From NCBI RefSeq assembly GCF_030144325.1, contig NZ_CP126307.1:558001-622000 (forward strand): a DNA stretch of 64,000 nucleotides, written 5' to 3'. The notes under the pieces are model-generated. The model was not told the origin of the DNA and searched no databases. It worked only from the letters and a program-made list of their open reading frames with translations. The DNA comes from Bosea vestrisii. GTDB lineage: Bacteria; Pseudomonadota; Alphaproteobacteria; Rhizobiales; Beijerinckiaceae. Shown one piece after another: positions 33,132 to 42,290 of the stretch. Within the stretch, counting starts at the first letter, position 1. Every line of letters starts with the position of its first letter. The translations under genes were made by a program, and so were the position numbers.

Positions 33132-34094
33132 ATGCCAAACATGCGCCGCATCGAGATCCTGACCTTCCCCGGCGGGCAATTGCTCGACGTCGCCGGGCCC
33201 TTGCAGGTCTTCGCCACCGCCAACGATCTTGCGTCCATCGCTGGCCGGCCCCTGCCCTATGAAACTGCGGTCGTCGCCGCTGAACGCCGCGTGATCACGA
33301 GCGCGAAGCTCGAACTCGTCGCGATGCCGCTCCCCGAGCCAACCGCGCCGCTGCACACTTTGGTCGTCGCCGGCGGCTATGGCGTCAACGCCGCCTGCCA
33401 CGATGCGGCACTGGTCGCCTGGGTCCGGCAGCGCTCGGCGTCAGCGCAGCGCGTCGCTTCGGTCTGCAGCGGCGCCTTCCTGCTCGCGGTGGCGGGCGTG
33501 CTCGACGGCAAGCGCGCCGTGACGCATTGGGGTCGCTGCGCCGAATTCCGGGCGATGTTCCCTTCCGTACGGCTCGAGCCCGATCCGATCTATGTCCGCG
33601 ACGGCAATGTCTGGACCTCTGCCGGCGTCACCGCCGGGATCGACCTCGCTTTGGCGCTGGTCGAGGTCGATCTCGGCCGTGAGCCGGCGCTCGCCATCGC
33701 CCGCCAGCTCGTCGTCTTCCTGAAGCGCCCCGGCGGCCAGGCCCAGTTCAGCGCGGCGCTCACCCTGCAGGAGAAGGACGAGCGTTTCGACCGTTTGCAT
33801 GGCTGGATCGTCGAGAACCTGCGCGGCGATCTCTCGCTGGAGCGGCTGGCCGGCGAGGCCAGGATGAGCCTGCGCAGCTTCGCCCGGCATTATCGCCAGG
33901 CGACAGGCCGCACGCCCGCCCGCGCCGTTGAGGAACTCCGGATAGAGACCGCGCGCCGCCTGCTCGAACAGGGTCTCTCGGTCGCGCAGGCCGGCCGTCG
34001 CTGCGGCTTCGGCTCCGAGGAAACCTTGCGCCGCGCCTTCCTGCGCCGGCTCGGAGCCAGCCCACAGGCCTATCGCGAGCGCTTTGCGGGATAG
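33132..34094 (+). CDS. GlxA family transcriptional regulator (DJ-1/PfpI + AraC)
   Basis: A 320-residue regulator with an N-terminal amidase-like sensor domain (1-190; pseudo-active site VCSGAFLLA with C112) and a C-terminal AraC helix-turn-helix pair (about 220-320; MSLRSFARHYRQATG, then SVAQAGRRCGFGSEETLRRA). Such regulators respond to small nitrogenous or aldehyde compounds. The sensor domain is a paralogue of the divergent hydratase, suggesting that sensor and enzyme share a ligand. Confidence 0.92.
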   Translation: MPNMRRIEILTFPGGQLLDVAGPLQVFATANDLASIAGRPLPYETAVVAAERRVITSAKLELVAMPLPEPTAPLHTLVVAGGYGVNAACHDAALVAWVRQRSASAQRVASVCSGAFLLAVAGVLDGKRAVTHWGRCAEFRAMFPSVRLEPDPIYVRDGNVWTSAGVTAGIDLALALVEVDLGREPALAIARQLVVFLKRPGGQAQFSAALTLQEKDERFDRLHGWIVENLRGDLSLERLAGEARMSLRSFARHYRQATGRTPARAVEELRIETARRLLEQGLSVAQAGRRCGFGSEETLRRAFLRRLGASPQAYRERFAG

Positions 34095-34108
34095 CGTCGG
34101 TCAACCGT

Positions 34109-34555
34109 CTACAGCGCCAACTCCATCAGCCTTTCGCCATTGGCACGGGTCTCACCCGTATCCTGAAACCCCCGCGCCAGATAGAAGCCGTGCGGCCCGG
34201 CGGCACCAGGCACATAGCTCAGCCGGGCGAGCGTGTATCCCTGCGCCGGAAGGCCCTCCAGCCAGAGCGCGATCGCTTCGCGCCCATAGCCTTTGCCCTG
34301 GTGACGCCCATCGATCATGAAGCGCCAGAGGAAGCAGCTCGCGCCATCATCCTCCGGCCGCCACATAATGAAGCCGACCGGTTCGTCGCCGGCGTAGATC
34401 GCCCAGAATACCGCGTCCGGATTGAAATGAGCCTGCGCGATCGAGACCGCATTTGGCGCGACGAAACCGCTTTGCGCCTCATGCGGTTCAAGCTCGCAGA
34501 TGGTTCGCACGGTTTCGCCCGTGATCTCCCGCAATGTGACGACAGGCGTAGTCAA
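34109..34555 (-). CDS. GNAT family N-acetyltransferase
   Basis: A 148-residue acetyltransferase with the acetyl-CoA loop DGRHQGKGYGREA (motif A, Q/RxxGxG/A as HQGKGYGREA) and a C-terminal GPHGFYLARGFQDTGE, resembling spermine/spermidine and other small-amine acetyltransferases. The substrate is unknown. It converges on the GlxA-type gene and lies 10 bases downstream of the secreted hydrolase gene. Confidence 0.9.
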   Translation of the reverse strand: MTTPVVTLREITGETVRTICELEPHEAQSGFVAPNAVSIAQAHFNPDAVFWAIYAGDEPVGFIMWRPEDDGASCFLWRFMIDGRHQGKGYGREAIALWLEGLPAQGYTLARLSYVPGAAGPHGFYLARGFQDTGETRANGERLMELAL

Positions 34556-34565
34556 ACGGTCAGCC

Positions 34566-35744
34566 TCACTTCTCCAGGAACGCTTTCACTGTCGCTTCCG
34601 CCTGCTTCATCGAGATCACTCCGTCGAGATGGCCGCGCGTGCCCTGGATGGTCACATGGGTCACGTCACGCCCGGCCTTCTTCGCCTCGGCGACGGTGCG
34701 CTGGATCATCTCGTCGGGGAAGACCAGGTCCTTGGGCTGATTGACGATCAGGAGCGGCGCCTTGATCCGGCTCATCGCATCCGCGAGCGACTTGCCGCCG
34801 GCGGCGTAGAGCTGGTTGGCCTTGACCAGATAGAGGAAATGGTTGGCGTCCGAGACCTTGGCGCGCGCCTCGCCGGCATTGTCCAGGATGCTCTGGACCT
34901 GGAACTTGTTACCGAGCGCCTTGGCGGGATCCTCGCCCTCCTTGGCCGGGCGGCGGCCGAAGGTGCCGTTGGTCCAGTCGCCATGATTGGCCTGCAGCGT
35001 CACCACCGTCAGCGCCTTGGCAAGGCCGGCATTGGGCGGCGTCTTGCCGTAATAGTCGCCCTTGTTCCAGTTCGGATCGACCAGGATCGGCGCCGCCCAG
35101 ACGTCGAGCCAGGCGATGAGCTGGGCGTCGGCCTCGGCCGCGCCGATCACCGCCATCGCCTTGCCGACCATGTCGGGATAGCTCGCCGCCCATTCATAGG
35201 TCTGCAGCGCCCCCATCGAGGGGCCGGCGACCATGACGAGCTTCTTGATTCCAAGACTCTCGACCAAGGCTTTCTGGACGTTGACGAAATCGCCGATGGT
35301 CACGACCGGGAAATCGAGAGCATAGGGCTTGTTGGTGTCCGGATCGATCGAGGCCGGGCCGGTGGTCGTCACCTTTGGGTCGCCGGTGTTGAGGTTGACC
35401 AGCGTGTCGGAGGACAGGACGAAATACTTGTTGGTGTCGATCGCCTTGCCCGGGCCGATGATCGCGTCCCAGTAGCCGGGCGCCGCGTCGGCGGCGGCAT
35501 ATTTGCCAGCGGCGTGCGAATTGGCCGAGAAGAAATGGCAGATCAGGATCGCATTGGATTTGTCGGCGTTGAGCGTGCCGTAGCTCTCCCAGCCGACCTT
35601 GACGTTCTTCAGGGTCCGGCCACCCTGCGTGGTGTAGCTCGGCAGCTCGAAGACCTTCTTCTCGGCGATCAGATCCTGCGCCTCGGCCATTCCCGTCACC
35701 ATCGCGCCAACGACACCAAGCACTCCTGCGATCCAAGCCTTCAT
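34566..35744 (-). CDS. Secreted alpha/beta hydrolase of the homoserine O-acetyltransferase (MetX) type
   Basis: A 392-residue protein with a signal peptide (about 1-22, AWIAGVLGVVGAMVTGMAEA), then the MetX-like fold: LKNVKVGWESYGTLN, HFFSANSHAAG, IDTNKYFVLSSD and the nucleophile elbow AGPSMGALQ with Ser176; the catalytic His is probably in GTRGHLDG near the C-terminus. True MetX is cytoplasmic and acylates homoserine; this exported version probably acts on another ester. It is downstream of nothing related and upstream of a GNAT gene. Confidence 0.85.
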   Translation of the reverse strand: MKAWIAGVLGVVGAMVTGMAEAQDLIAEKKVFELPSYTTQGGRTLKNVKVGWESYGTLNADKSNAILICHFFSANSHAAGKYAAADAAPGYWDAIIGPGKAIDTNKYFVLSSDTLVNLNTGDPKVTTTGPASIDPDTNKPYALDFPVVTIGDFVNVQKALVESLGIKKLVMVAGPSMGALQTYEWAASYPDMVGKAMAVIGAAEADAQLIAWLDVWAAPILVDPNWNKGDYYGKTPPNAGLAKALTVVTLQANHGDWTNGTFGRRPAKEGEDPAKALGNKFQVQSILDNAGEARAKVSDANHFLYLVKANQLYAAGGKSLADAMSRIKAPLLIVNQPKDLVFPDEMIQRTVAEAKKAGRDVTHVTIQGTRGHLDGVISMKQAEATVKAFLEK

Positions 35745-35827
35745 GCCGCACTCCTCCGTTCCGGCCGTCGCACGGCCTTAGGCTGGATCAGAGCGGATTT
35801 GTCCGGCTAACGGAAGGGGCTGCTTGC

Positions 35828-35936
35828 CGTCATTCTCGGGCGAAGCGAAGCGCAGACCCGAGAATCTCAGGACGAGAAGGCGGTGGCTGGAGCCTCTTCC
35901 GGCCTGAGATGCTCGGGTTAAGGCCGAGCATGACGC
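35828..35936. repeat. 110-bp multi-hairpin intergenic element, copy 3
   Basis: It begins CGTCATTCTCGGGCG at 35828 and ends GAGCATGACGC at 35936, with the invariant core CGAAGCGAAGCGCAGA in hairpin 1 and CTCAGG/CCTGAG in the second stem. The 3' hairpin (GCTCGG GTTAAGG CCGAGC) is slightly degenerate. It lies between the secreted hydrolase and the M20 peptidase genes. Confidence 0.87.
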
Positions 35937-35946
35937 CAAGCCTTCT

Positions 35947-37062
35947 TCACAGTGTTTCGAGCAGTCCCTTGATCAGCGCACGGCGCGGCGCGATCGAGGA
36001 GATCAGCGCATATTCCTGCAAGGTATGGGCGCCATCGCCGTCGATGCCGAGCCCGTCCAGCGTCGGGATGCCGAGTGCCGCGGTGAAGTTTCCGTCCGAG
36101 CCGCCGCCGGTCATCGGGCAATCCTGCAGGTCGAAGCCGACCTTGGCCGCCACCGCCCGCGCCTGCTCGTAGAGCGCCGCGACCTCCGGCGATTTCTCAT
36201 AGGGCGGCCGGTTCATGCCGCCGGTGATGCTGAGCTTCACATCCGGGTCGCGAGCCTTCAAGCCGAGGATGCGCTGCTCCATGGCGACGCCGTCCGCCAC
36301 CGTGGTGACGCGGCAATCGACGCTGAACCAGGCATGCTGCGGAATGACGTTCGCCGCCGTGCCGCCGCCGACCAGCGCCACCGTGGTGGTGATGCCGCGC
36401 GAATAGTCGGTCATGCCCTCGATGGCGAGGATCTGGTGCGCCGCCTCGCGGATGGCGTTGCGGCCATCGGCATGGCGCGAGCCGGAATGCGCCGGACGGC
36501 CCTCCAGCTTGACCTCGAAGCGGCCGACGCCTTTGCGCGCGGTGACGATCTTGCCACCCTCGCGCGCCGGCTCGGTCACCAGCACCGCCATCGCCTCGCG
36601 GCCGATATCCTCGATCAGGGTGCGGGAGGTCGGCGAGCCGATCTCCTCGTCCGGCGTAAACAGGAAGACCAGCGGCCGCTGAGCCGTGCCGGCCCTGGCC
36701 ACATCCTTGAAAGCCTGCAGCGCCAGCCAGGCGCCGCCCTTCATGTCGTAGACGCCGGGACCGTAAAGCCGGTCGCCCTCGACCCGCACGGACAGGTCCC
36801 TGGCGCTGGTCCCGACCGGGTGGACCGTGTCGAGATGCGACATCAGCGCCACGGCCTTCTCGCCGTTACGGACGCCGGCGCGCAGGATCAGGTTGTCGCC
36901 GAGGCCGTCGCGGCCGGGGATGCGCTCGACGGCAATGGGCAGGCCTTCGACCTCCCTGGCGACGAGGTCCATCATGCCGTTGACGCCAGGCACGTGATGG
37001 GTGGGGCTCTCCAGCGCTACCCAGACGGTAAGCGCGGGGACGGCGGGATCGTGAATGGTCAT
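35947..37062 (-). CDS. M20 family metallopeptidase (carboxypeptidase G2-like)
   Basis: A 371-residue two-zinc hydrolase. Metal ligands and catalytic residues are visible: H76 and D78 in SHLDTVHP, D106 in YDMKGG, catalytic E139 and ligand E140 in FTPDEEIGS, with the final His-site replaced by the usual GGGSDGN region. The dimerisation domain lies between about 170 and 285. The family removes glutamate or other amino acids from acylated peptides. I prefer the ATG at 37062 (MTIHDPAVPA); 37131 is open but gives an unusual N-terminus. Neither has a clear ribosome site. Confidence 0.88.
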   Translation of the reverse strand: MTIHDPAVPALTVWVALESPTHHVPGVNGMMDLVAREVEGLPIAVERIPGRDGLGDNLILRAGVRNGEKAVALMSHLDTVHPVGTSARDLSVRVEGDRLYGPGVYDMKGGAWLALQAFKDVARAGTAQRPLVFLFTPDEEIGSPTSRTLIEDIGREAMAVLVTEPAREGGKIVTARKGVGRFEVKLEGRPAHSGSRHADGRNAIREAAHQILAIEGMTDYSRGITTTVALVGGGTAANVIPQHAWFSVDCRVTTVADGVAMEQRILGLKARDPDVKLSITGGMNRPPYEKSPEVAALYEQARAVAAKVGFDLQDCPMTGGGSDGNFTAALGIPTLDGLGIDGDGAHTLQEYALISSIAPRRALIKGLLETL

Positions 37063-37244
37063 GATGGGGAGAGTTTTCGCAGGAAAGCGTGGCGATAACA
37101 GGACATTGGCCAATTCGCCGGCTTTGTCCATGTTGAAACACGCCTAGCCGCCCTGCGGGCCTAGCGCCTCAAAAAAATTTCAGCCTGCTGTCGGCAGCGC
37201 CGGTCCTCGTCCGTCCTCGAAGCAAACCCGCCGAGGACCAGACG

Positions 37245-37508
37245 ATGCGCCCGCCCGCCGCCCCCGCCATTGCCATACTGCCGGCCCTGTATTGGCTGCG
37301 CAGCCTCATGGCGGCGCTGGCCGGCTTCACAGCGGTCCTCGTGCTCGCGCTCCTTGCCGACCAGTTGCTGCGTTCGCTCGGCCTGCCACCACCAGCGACC
37401 CAGCCCATGCCGGAACTCGGCCGCCAGGCCCTGGCGGCCTGGCTGCGGGCGGGCTGCCTGCTGCTCGGCGCCCTCCTCGCGAGGGCCGCCCTCGCTAGAC
37501 GCGCTTGA
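37245..37508 (+). CDS. Small putative membrane protein
   Basis: An 87-residue frame with two hydrophobic segments (about 14-44 and 65-82) and a basic C-terminus. GAGGA lies seven bases before the ATG, which supports translation. It overlaps the end of the convergent binding-protein gene by 14 bases. No family is recognised; it could still be a chance frame in GC-rich DNA. Confidence 0.4.
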   Translation: MRPPAAPAIAILPALYWLRSLMAALAGFTAVLVLALLADQLLRSLGLPPPATQPMPELGRQALAAWLRAGCLLLGALLARAALARRA

Positions 37509-39081
37509 CGTTCCAGAAGGTCGGGAAGCTCGGCAGCACGCCCGTGAGCTTGCGGCTGAACGCCGTCGGCTGGAAATACTGGCCGAGCGGGGCGTAGGGC
37601 ACGTCCTCGAAGGCCTGCTTTTGCAGCTCGGCCGCGATCTTCTGCTTGGCCGAAAGATCGGTGGCCTCCATCCAGGCCTCGCGCAGCGCCTCGATCTTCG
37701 GCGCCACCGGCCAGCCCGGCCAGGCTGCGGCGCCATTGCCGCGCAGCGAGATGTGGCCGACCGGATCGAGGATGTCGATGCCGTTCCAGCCCGTGAAGAA
37801 GCAGTTCCAGCCGCCATTGCCGGGCGGTTCCTTGTTGGCCCGGCGCGTCACCACCGCGCCCCAGTCCATCACCTGGTAGTCGACGTTCATGCCGATGCGT
37901 TTCAGCATCTCGGCGCCGACCTCGCATTCGGCCTTGAGATTGGCGAGATCGGTGACGCCGAGCAGGACGACCTTCTCGCCCCTGTAGCCGGCCGCCGCCA
38001 GCGCCTGCTTGACCTTGGCGATGTCGCGCGGCCCGTTCAGCACCGCCATGCCGGCATCGTTCGCCATCGGCGTTCCGGGCGGGAACAGGCCGACACCAGT
38101 GCGCCACAGCTCCTTGTCCGGGCCGCCGACCGCCTCCATGAACTCGGCCTGGTCGATCGCCATCAAGACGGCGCGGCGGATCGCGGGATTGTCGAAGGGC
38201 GGATGCAGATGATTCATCCGCATGATCGCGATCGAGCCGGTCGTCTCCTTTATCGCGACCTCGAGCTTGGGATCCTTCGCCAGCAGCGGCAGGATGTCTG
38301 GCAAAGGCTGCTCGACCCAATCGATCTCGCCGCTTTGCAGCGCCGCCGCCGCCGTCGCCGGGTCCGGCAGGGTATGCCATTCGATCCGCTCGACATGCAC
38401 GATCTTCGGCCCGGCGGTACGGCCGGGCTTGCCGTCGCTGCGCGGGACATAGCCCACGAACTTCTCGTAGACCGCCCGGCTTCCGGACTGGCGCTCGCTC
38501 GCGATGAAGCGAAACGGCCCGCTGCCGATCACCTCGGTGACCTGCGTCGTTGCCTCGGTCCTGGCCAGGCGCTCCGGCATGATCACCGGCACTGCGGCCG
38601 TCATCTTGGCGAGCGCGTCGGGCAGCAGCGGGAACGACTTCTTCAACCGGAAGCGCAAGGTCTTGTCGTCGACCGCGGCGAGCTCGTCGGTCTGCGCCAT
38701 CAGCGTCTGGCCGAAGGAATCGCGCTTGCCCCAACGGTTCAGGCTGGCGACGCAGTCCTTCGCCAGCACCGGCGTGCCGTCATGGAATGTCAGGCCGTCG
38801 CGCAGCTTGATCGTCCACGTCTTGCCGTCAGCCTCGGCGAGCGCGCCCTCGGCCATTTGCGGCTGGGCCTTGTAGCTCTCGTCCTGGCCGAACAGCGTGT
38901 CATAGGCGAGGAAGGCGTGGTTACGGGTGACGGTCGCCGTCGTCCAGATCGGATCGACCACGGCAAGATCGCCCTGCGGCACGAACTTGATCACGTTCTT
39001 GTCGGCGCCACGGCCGATATTGGGTTTGCTGACCGCAAAGGCGGCAGCCGTGCCTGCGATGAAAGCGCGACGTGTCGGCAT
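37495..39081 (-). CDS. ABC transporter substrate-binding protein (peptide/nickel type, SBP_bac_5)
   Basis: A 528-residue periplasmic binding protein with a twin-arginine-like leader (PTRRAFIAGTAAAFAVS). SBP_bac_5 features include PQMAEGALAEADGKTWTIKL, LRDGLTFHDGTPV, and MNHLHPPFDNPAIRRAV. It probably binds a peptide or another amphipathic solute. It is an orphan: no permease or ATPase gene is adjacent. The frame opens at 39135, but the ATG at 39081 places the leader correctly. The Tat genes are about 9 kb away. Confidence 0.92.
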   Translation of the reverse strand: MPTRRAFIAGTAAAFAVSKPNIGRGADKNVIKFVPQGDLAVVDPIWTTATVTRNHAFLAYDTLFGQDESYKAQPQMAEGALAEADGKTWTIKLRDGLTFHDGTPVLAKDCVASLNRWGKRDSFGQTLMAQTDELAAVDDKTLRFRLKKSFPLLPDALAKMTAAVPVIMPERLARTEATTQVTEVIGSGPFRFIASERQSGSRAVYEKFVGYVPRSDGKPGRTAGPKIVHVERIEWHTLPDPATAAAALQSGEIDWVEQPLPDILPLLAKDPKLEVAIKETTGSIAIMRMNHLHPPFDNPAIRRAVLMAIDQAEFMEAVGGPDKELWRTGVGLFPPGTPMANDAGMAVLNGPRDIAKVKQALAAAGYRGEKVVLLGVTDLANLKAECEVGAEMLKRIGMNVDYQVMDWGAVVTRRANKEPPGNGGWNCFFTGWNGIDILDPVGHISLRGNGAAAWPGWPVAPKIEALREAWMEATDLSAKQKIAAELQKQAFEDVPYAPLGQYFQPTAFSRKLTGVLPSFPTFWNVKRV

Positions 39082-39317
39082 TTCAGGCTCCCTGGAGCCC
39101 GTTCCGATCAGCTTGCACCGCAAGCCGATCGGCAAACGGTCTCCAAACTAAAAGGGAGAGACGGATTCACCGATCAAGTTGGAACAACCTGATCGGATCC
39201 GGCTCTAGCAACAGGGCGTCGGTCCGGGATGGCGAAGCCCTTGGCGATACGGCGGGGCTCAGGCAATCAGCATGCCAGCGGCCGGTCAAGCCGGCCGGCG
39301 ACGAACGCGAGGCTCGT

Positions 39318-40529
39318 TCAGGCCGCGTCGCGCAGATCGTCGAGCTCGAGCTCGACAAGGAAGTCCGGATCAGCCTCGATCAGCAGCGCCAGCGCCGCGT
39401 CGTCGGCGAGCGAATCGGCCAGCATCCGCGCTTCATCGCGCGCCGCTTCCGCATCGAGGCGGCGCAGCAATGCCATCAGCGCATTGACCCCAGGCCCCTC
39501 CAGCGCCTCGCAGGCGATCAGGACGTGCGCCAGCAAATCGCGGTCGAGGCCGCCTGCGCCGCGTTGGCTGGGGCCGGCGTGTTTGAGAGCATCCACTGTG
39601 GCGGCGAAGGCTGGCAGCAAGGCCTCCGGCATCGCCGCCTTACGATAGAGCGCCTTAAGGCCGGCCCCGCGCCGGTCCCAGAGCAGCGCCCGGACGCGGT
39701 TGAGCGGCAGGCCCGACAGCGCCGCGAAGGCAGCTTCGGCGAGGGCCGGCTCGCCGCTCAGCAGCGAGCGCAGGATGACGCCGGGGGTCAGGCGACCGTT
39801 CTCGCGCAGGCAATCGACGATCGCGGGGGCGTCGCTCGCCTCGCCACCAGCGGCAAGCGCGACGGCCACGCGCTCGGTCGATTCGCGGGCGAGGCGCGCG
39901 CTGCGTTCCTCGGTGAGCCAGCCACAGCCGGAGACGAAGGCGGCAAGTGCGTCGGAGACCTTGGCCGCGATCGCCTGGCGCAAACCGGCTGGCAGGTCGT
40001 CGCGCGCCAGCATGGCCTCGCGCACGGTGCCAACCTCGCCTGCACGCTCGAAGATGCGCTCCAGCGAGAAATCGGGAATCTCGGCCGTCGGATTGGCGAG
40101 CAGCGCGACCAGCGCCTCCTCGACTGCGACCTCTCCGAGTGCCGCGCAGATGCCGGCCGACAGCCAGGGCCGCTGCGCGATCGCGCGCTGGGCCAGCCCG
40201 TCTCCGATAGCAGCGGCATCGACCAGGTCGGCCTCCGTCAGTACCGGCGACTGCGCCAGCAGCAGAGCGGCGATGTCGCTCTGCTCGGCGATCAGGCCGA
40301 GCACCACGTTGCGCGGTGCCAGCGGCGCGGCCGCGAGTTCCTCGGCGAGCGCGCGTCGCACCAGCGGCGAAGGATCGTCGACCAGGGAGATCAAGGCCGT
40401 CTCGGCCTCGCGCCTGTCTTCCGGCGACATTGCCGAGCGCAGATAGGCGCCAGCCAGGGCAGCGGCGCCTTTTGCGCGAGCCTCGGCCGGAGCGGTGCGG
40501 GCCCAGAGCAGGAAGCGGCGGACGATCAT
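39318..40529 (-). CDS. DUF2336 domain-containing protein
   Basis: A 403-residue, strongly helical and Ala/Leu-rich protein made of HEAT-like repeats (LVDDPSPLVRRALAEELA near residue 50 is typical) carrying the DUF2336 domain over most of its length. There is no signal peptide, so it is cytoplasmic. Its function is unknown. It overlaps the lytic transglycosylase gene by four bases (ATGA at 40526-40529), so the two are translated together. Confidence 0.9.
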   Translation of the reverse strand: MIVRRFLLWARTAPAEARAKGAAALAGAYLRSAMSPEDRREAETALISLVDDPSPLVRRALAEELAAAPLAPRNVVLGLIAEQSDIAALLLAQSPVLTEADLVDAAAIGDGLAQRAIAQRPWLSAGICAALGEVAVEEALVALLANPTAEIPDFSLERIFERAGEVGTVREAMLARDDLPAGLRQAIAAKVSDALAAFVSGCGWLTEERSARLARESTERVAVALAAGGEASDAPAIVDCLRENGRLTPGVILRSLLSGEPALAEAAFAALSGLPLNRVRALLWDRRGAGLKALYRKAAMPEALLPAFAATVDALKHAGPSQRGAGGLDRDLLAHVLIACEALEGPGVNALMALLRRLDAEAARDEARMLADSLADDAALALLIEADPDFLVELELDDLRDAA

Positions 40530-41662
40530 CCGCGCCTCCCATGAAGCATGAACTGGCTGAGATCGAGCGGTCCGCGCCGCGGCTTGCGGGGAGCGACCGT
40601 TTCGCTGGAAGCAGTCTGCGTATCCGCCACGGCCAAATCACGCGGCCGCGACGGCGGCAACGGAGCCATGGCGCTGGCTGGAGCGGTCGAACCGACCGTG
40701 CTTTCCGCCTTGGCGACCTTGTCCGCGGACGAGACATCGCTGCCGCTCGCCGCCGAGCTCACGCGCGGGAAATAGCGGGTCGCCGGATCGTCATCGATGG
40801 TGCGGGACGTGTTGCCGCTACGCGGCGTCGTCCAGAGATTGGCGACCGCCTTCGAGACCGGAGTACGCGGCCCTTCGGTCGAGAACAGGCCGATCAGCCC
40901 TTTTGCCCGGTCAGGCGCCAGCGCGGCGGCGATCGGCACGACGGCTGGCTCGGCAGCATAAGCTGTGGCGGTCGTGGCCGCGCCTGTCGGCCGTGCTTGC
41001 GCCAGCATGGCGCCGGTGGTCGCCGCGACCTGGGTGTTGGCGTGGCTGGCGGCAAGCAGGCCGTAGACCTCCTGGGCGCTGCGGGCCCGCCCGCCCTTGT
41101 CGAAGAAGATCGAGCGATTCGCCGCCGCGGCGTCTGGAAAGTCGCGTGCCGCAGCGCGCGCCGGGTCGCTTCCGACGGTGCGGATCAGGTCGGTGGCACC
41201 GCGTGCGCCGAGCACATGCGCCATATAGAGCTCGCCGGCCTGCGGCTGGCGCCCGAGTGCCTGGCCGAGCTGCTCGGCATTCTTTTGCGTCAGCGCGCCG
41301 GCCATCACGGTCGCGACATGCGGATCGGTGCGCAGTTGCAGGATCTTCTCGCGCAGCGCCGGATCGGCCACGGTCAGCCGGCCGCTGCCATCATCGCTGA
41401 TCGCGCCGGCATAATTGGCCATCCCCTGCTTCGGCCCTTCCTGACGCATCATCGACAGCCAGGTCTGCTCGATGAACTGGAACAGGCCGGTCGCGCTCGA
41501 GGTGCGCGCCTTGGCATCCGGCGCGAGCGCCGATTCCCGCTGCGCCGTCTTCAGGAGATAGTCGAAGCCGACGCCGGTCTTGTCCGCCCCTTCCTTGATC
41601 GCGTTGACGACCGGGTTGGCAGGCGTTGTCTCACGGGTACTCGGCGTGCTGAAAAGGAACAT
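40526..41662 (-). CDS. Lytic transglycosylase-like (SLT domain) protein
   Basis: A 378-residue protein. The SLT domain is at the N-terminus, residues 15-190: QRESALAPDAKARTSSATGL carries the catalytic Glu43, and LFQFIEQTWL and YMAHVLGARGA follow. There is no signal peptide before the domain, which is unusual for a peptidoglycan hydrolase. Residues 200-378 are Ala/Ser/Pro-rich and disordered-looking. It is upstream of and coupled to the DUF2336 gene. The ATG at 41662 is preferred over 41704. Confidence 0.87.
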   Translation of the reverse strand: MFLFSTPSTRETTPANPVVNAIKEGADKTGVGFDYLLKTAQRESALAPDAKARTSSATGLFQFIEQTWLSMMRQEGPKQGMANYAGAISDDGSGRLTVADPALREKILQLRTDPHVATVMAGALTQKNAEQLGQALGRQPQAGELYMAHVLGARGATDLIRTVGSDPARAAARDFPDAAAANRSIFFDKGGRARSAQEVYGLLAASHANTQVAATTGAMLAQARPTGAATTATAYAAEPAVVPIAAALAPDRAKGLIGLFSTEGPRTPVSKAVANLWTTPRSGNTSRTIDDDPATRYFPRVSSAASGSDVSSADKVAKAESTVGSTAPASAMAPLPPSRPRDLAVADTQTASSETVAPRKPRRGPLDLSQFMLHGRRG

Positions 41663-41798
41663 GAGGTCACTCGGTCCGCTGCCGTTCCAGGCGGACCGGA
41701 GCACCTGAGGAGACTGGACCGGTTATGGTAAGCGAACCGTTAAAACGGGCGTTCGCCAGAACCGGCTCAGACGTAAAAAGTGCCACAGGAGCAAGACG

Positions 41799-42290
41799 AT
41801 GGCGGAAGCGACGCGGCATAAGCGGGGTGGGCTCTATTTCGAGGATTTCGAGATCGGCGCCTCGATCGAGCATCGGCTGACCCGCACGGTCACGCAGATG
41901 GACAACATGCTGTTCTCCAACATGACGCTGAATCCGCAGCCGCTGCACATCGATGCGCATTTCTGCGCAACCGAGACCGAATGGGGCAAGCCGCTGATGA
42001 ACTCGCTGTTCACGCTCGGCCTGATGATCGGCATCTCGGTCAACGACACCACCGTCGGCACCACCATCGGCAACCTTGGCATGACCGACGTCACCTTCCC
42101 GGCCCCGCTCTTCGAGGGCGACACGGTGAACTGCGTCACCGAGATCGTCGCCAAGCGCGAATCGAAGTCGCGGCCGGATGCCGGCATCGTCGACTTCCAT
42201 CATCGCGCCTATAAGCAGGACGGCACGCTGGTGGCGCAGTGCCGCCGCCAGGCCTTCATGAAGAAGCGGCCGACGGGAGGGCAGGCCTGA
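41799..42290 (+). CDS. MaoC family dehydratase (hot-dog fold enoyl-CoA hydratase)
   Basis: A 163-residue single hot-dog hydratase. GLYFEDFEIGASIEHRLTRT leads into the fold, and MTLNPQPLHIDAHFC is the R-hydratase catalytic region with the Asn/Asp and His residues. The CoA-lyase gene starts at its stop codon (TGATG), so the two are translationally coupled. Together they could hydrate an unsaturated C4-C5 dicarboxyl-CoA and then cleave it. Confidence 0.9.
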   Translation: MAEATRHKRGGLYFEDFEIGASIEHRLTRTVTQMDNMLFSNMTLNPQPLHIDAHFCATETEWGKPLMNSLFTLGLMIGISVNDTTVGTTIGNLGMTDVTFPAPLFEGDTVNCVTEIVAKRESKSRPDAGIVDFHHRAYKQDGTLVAQCRRQAFMKKRPTGGQA

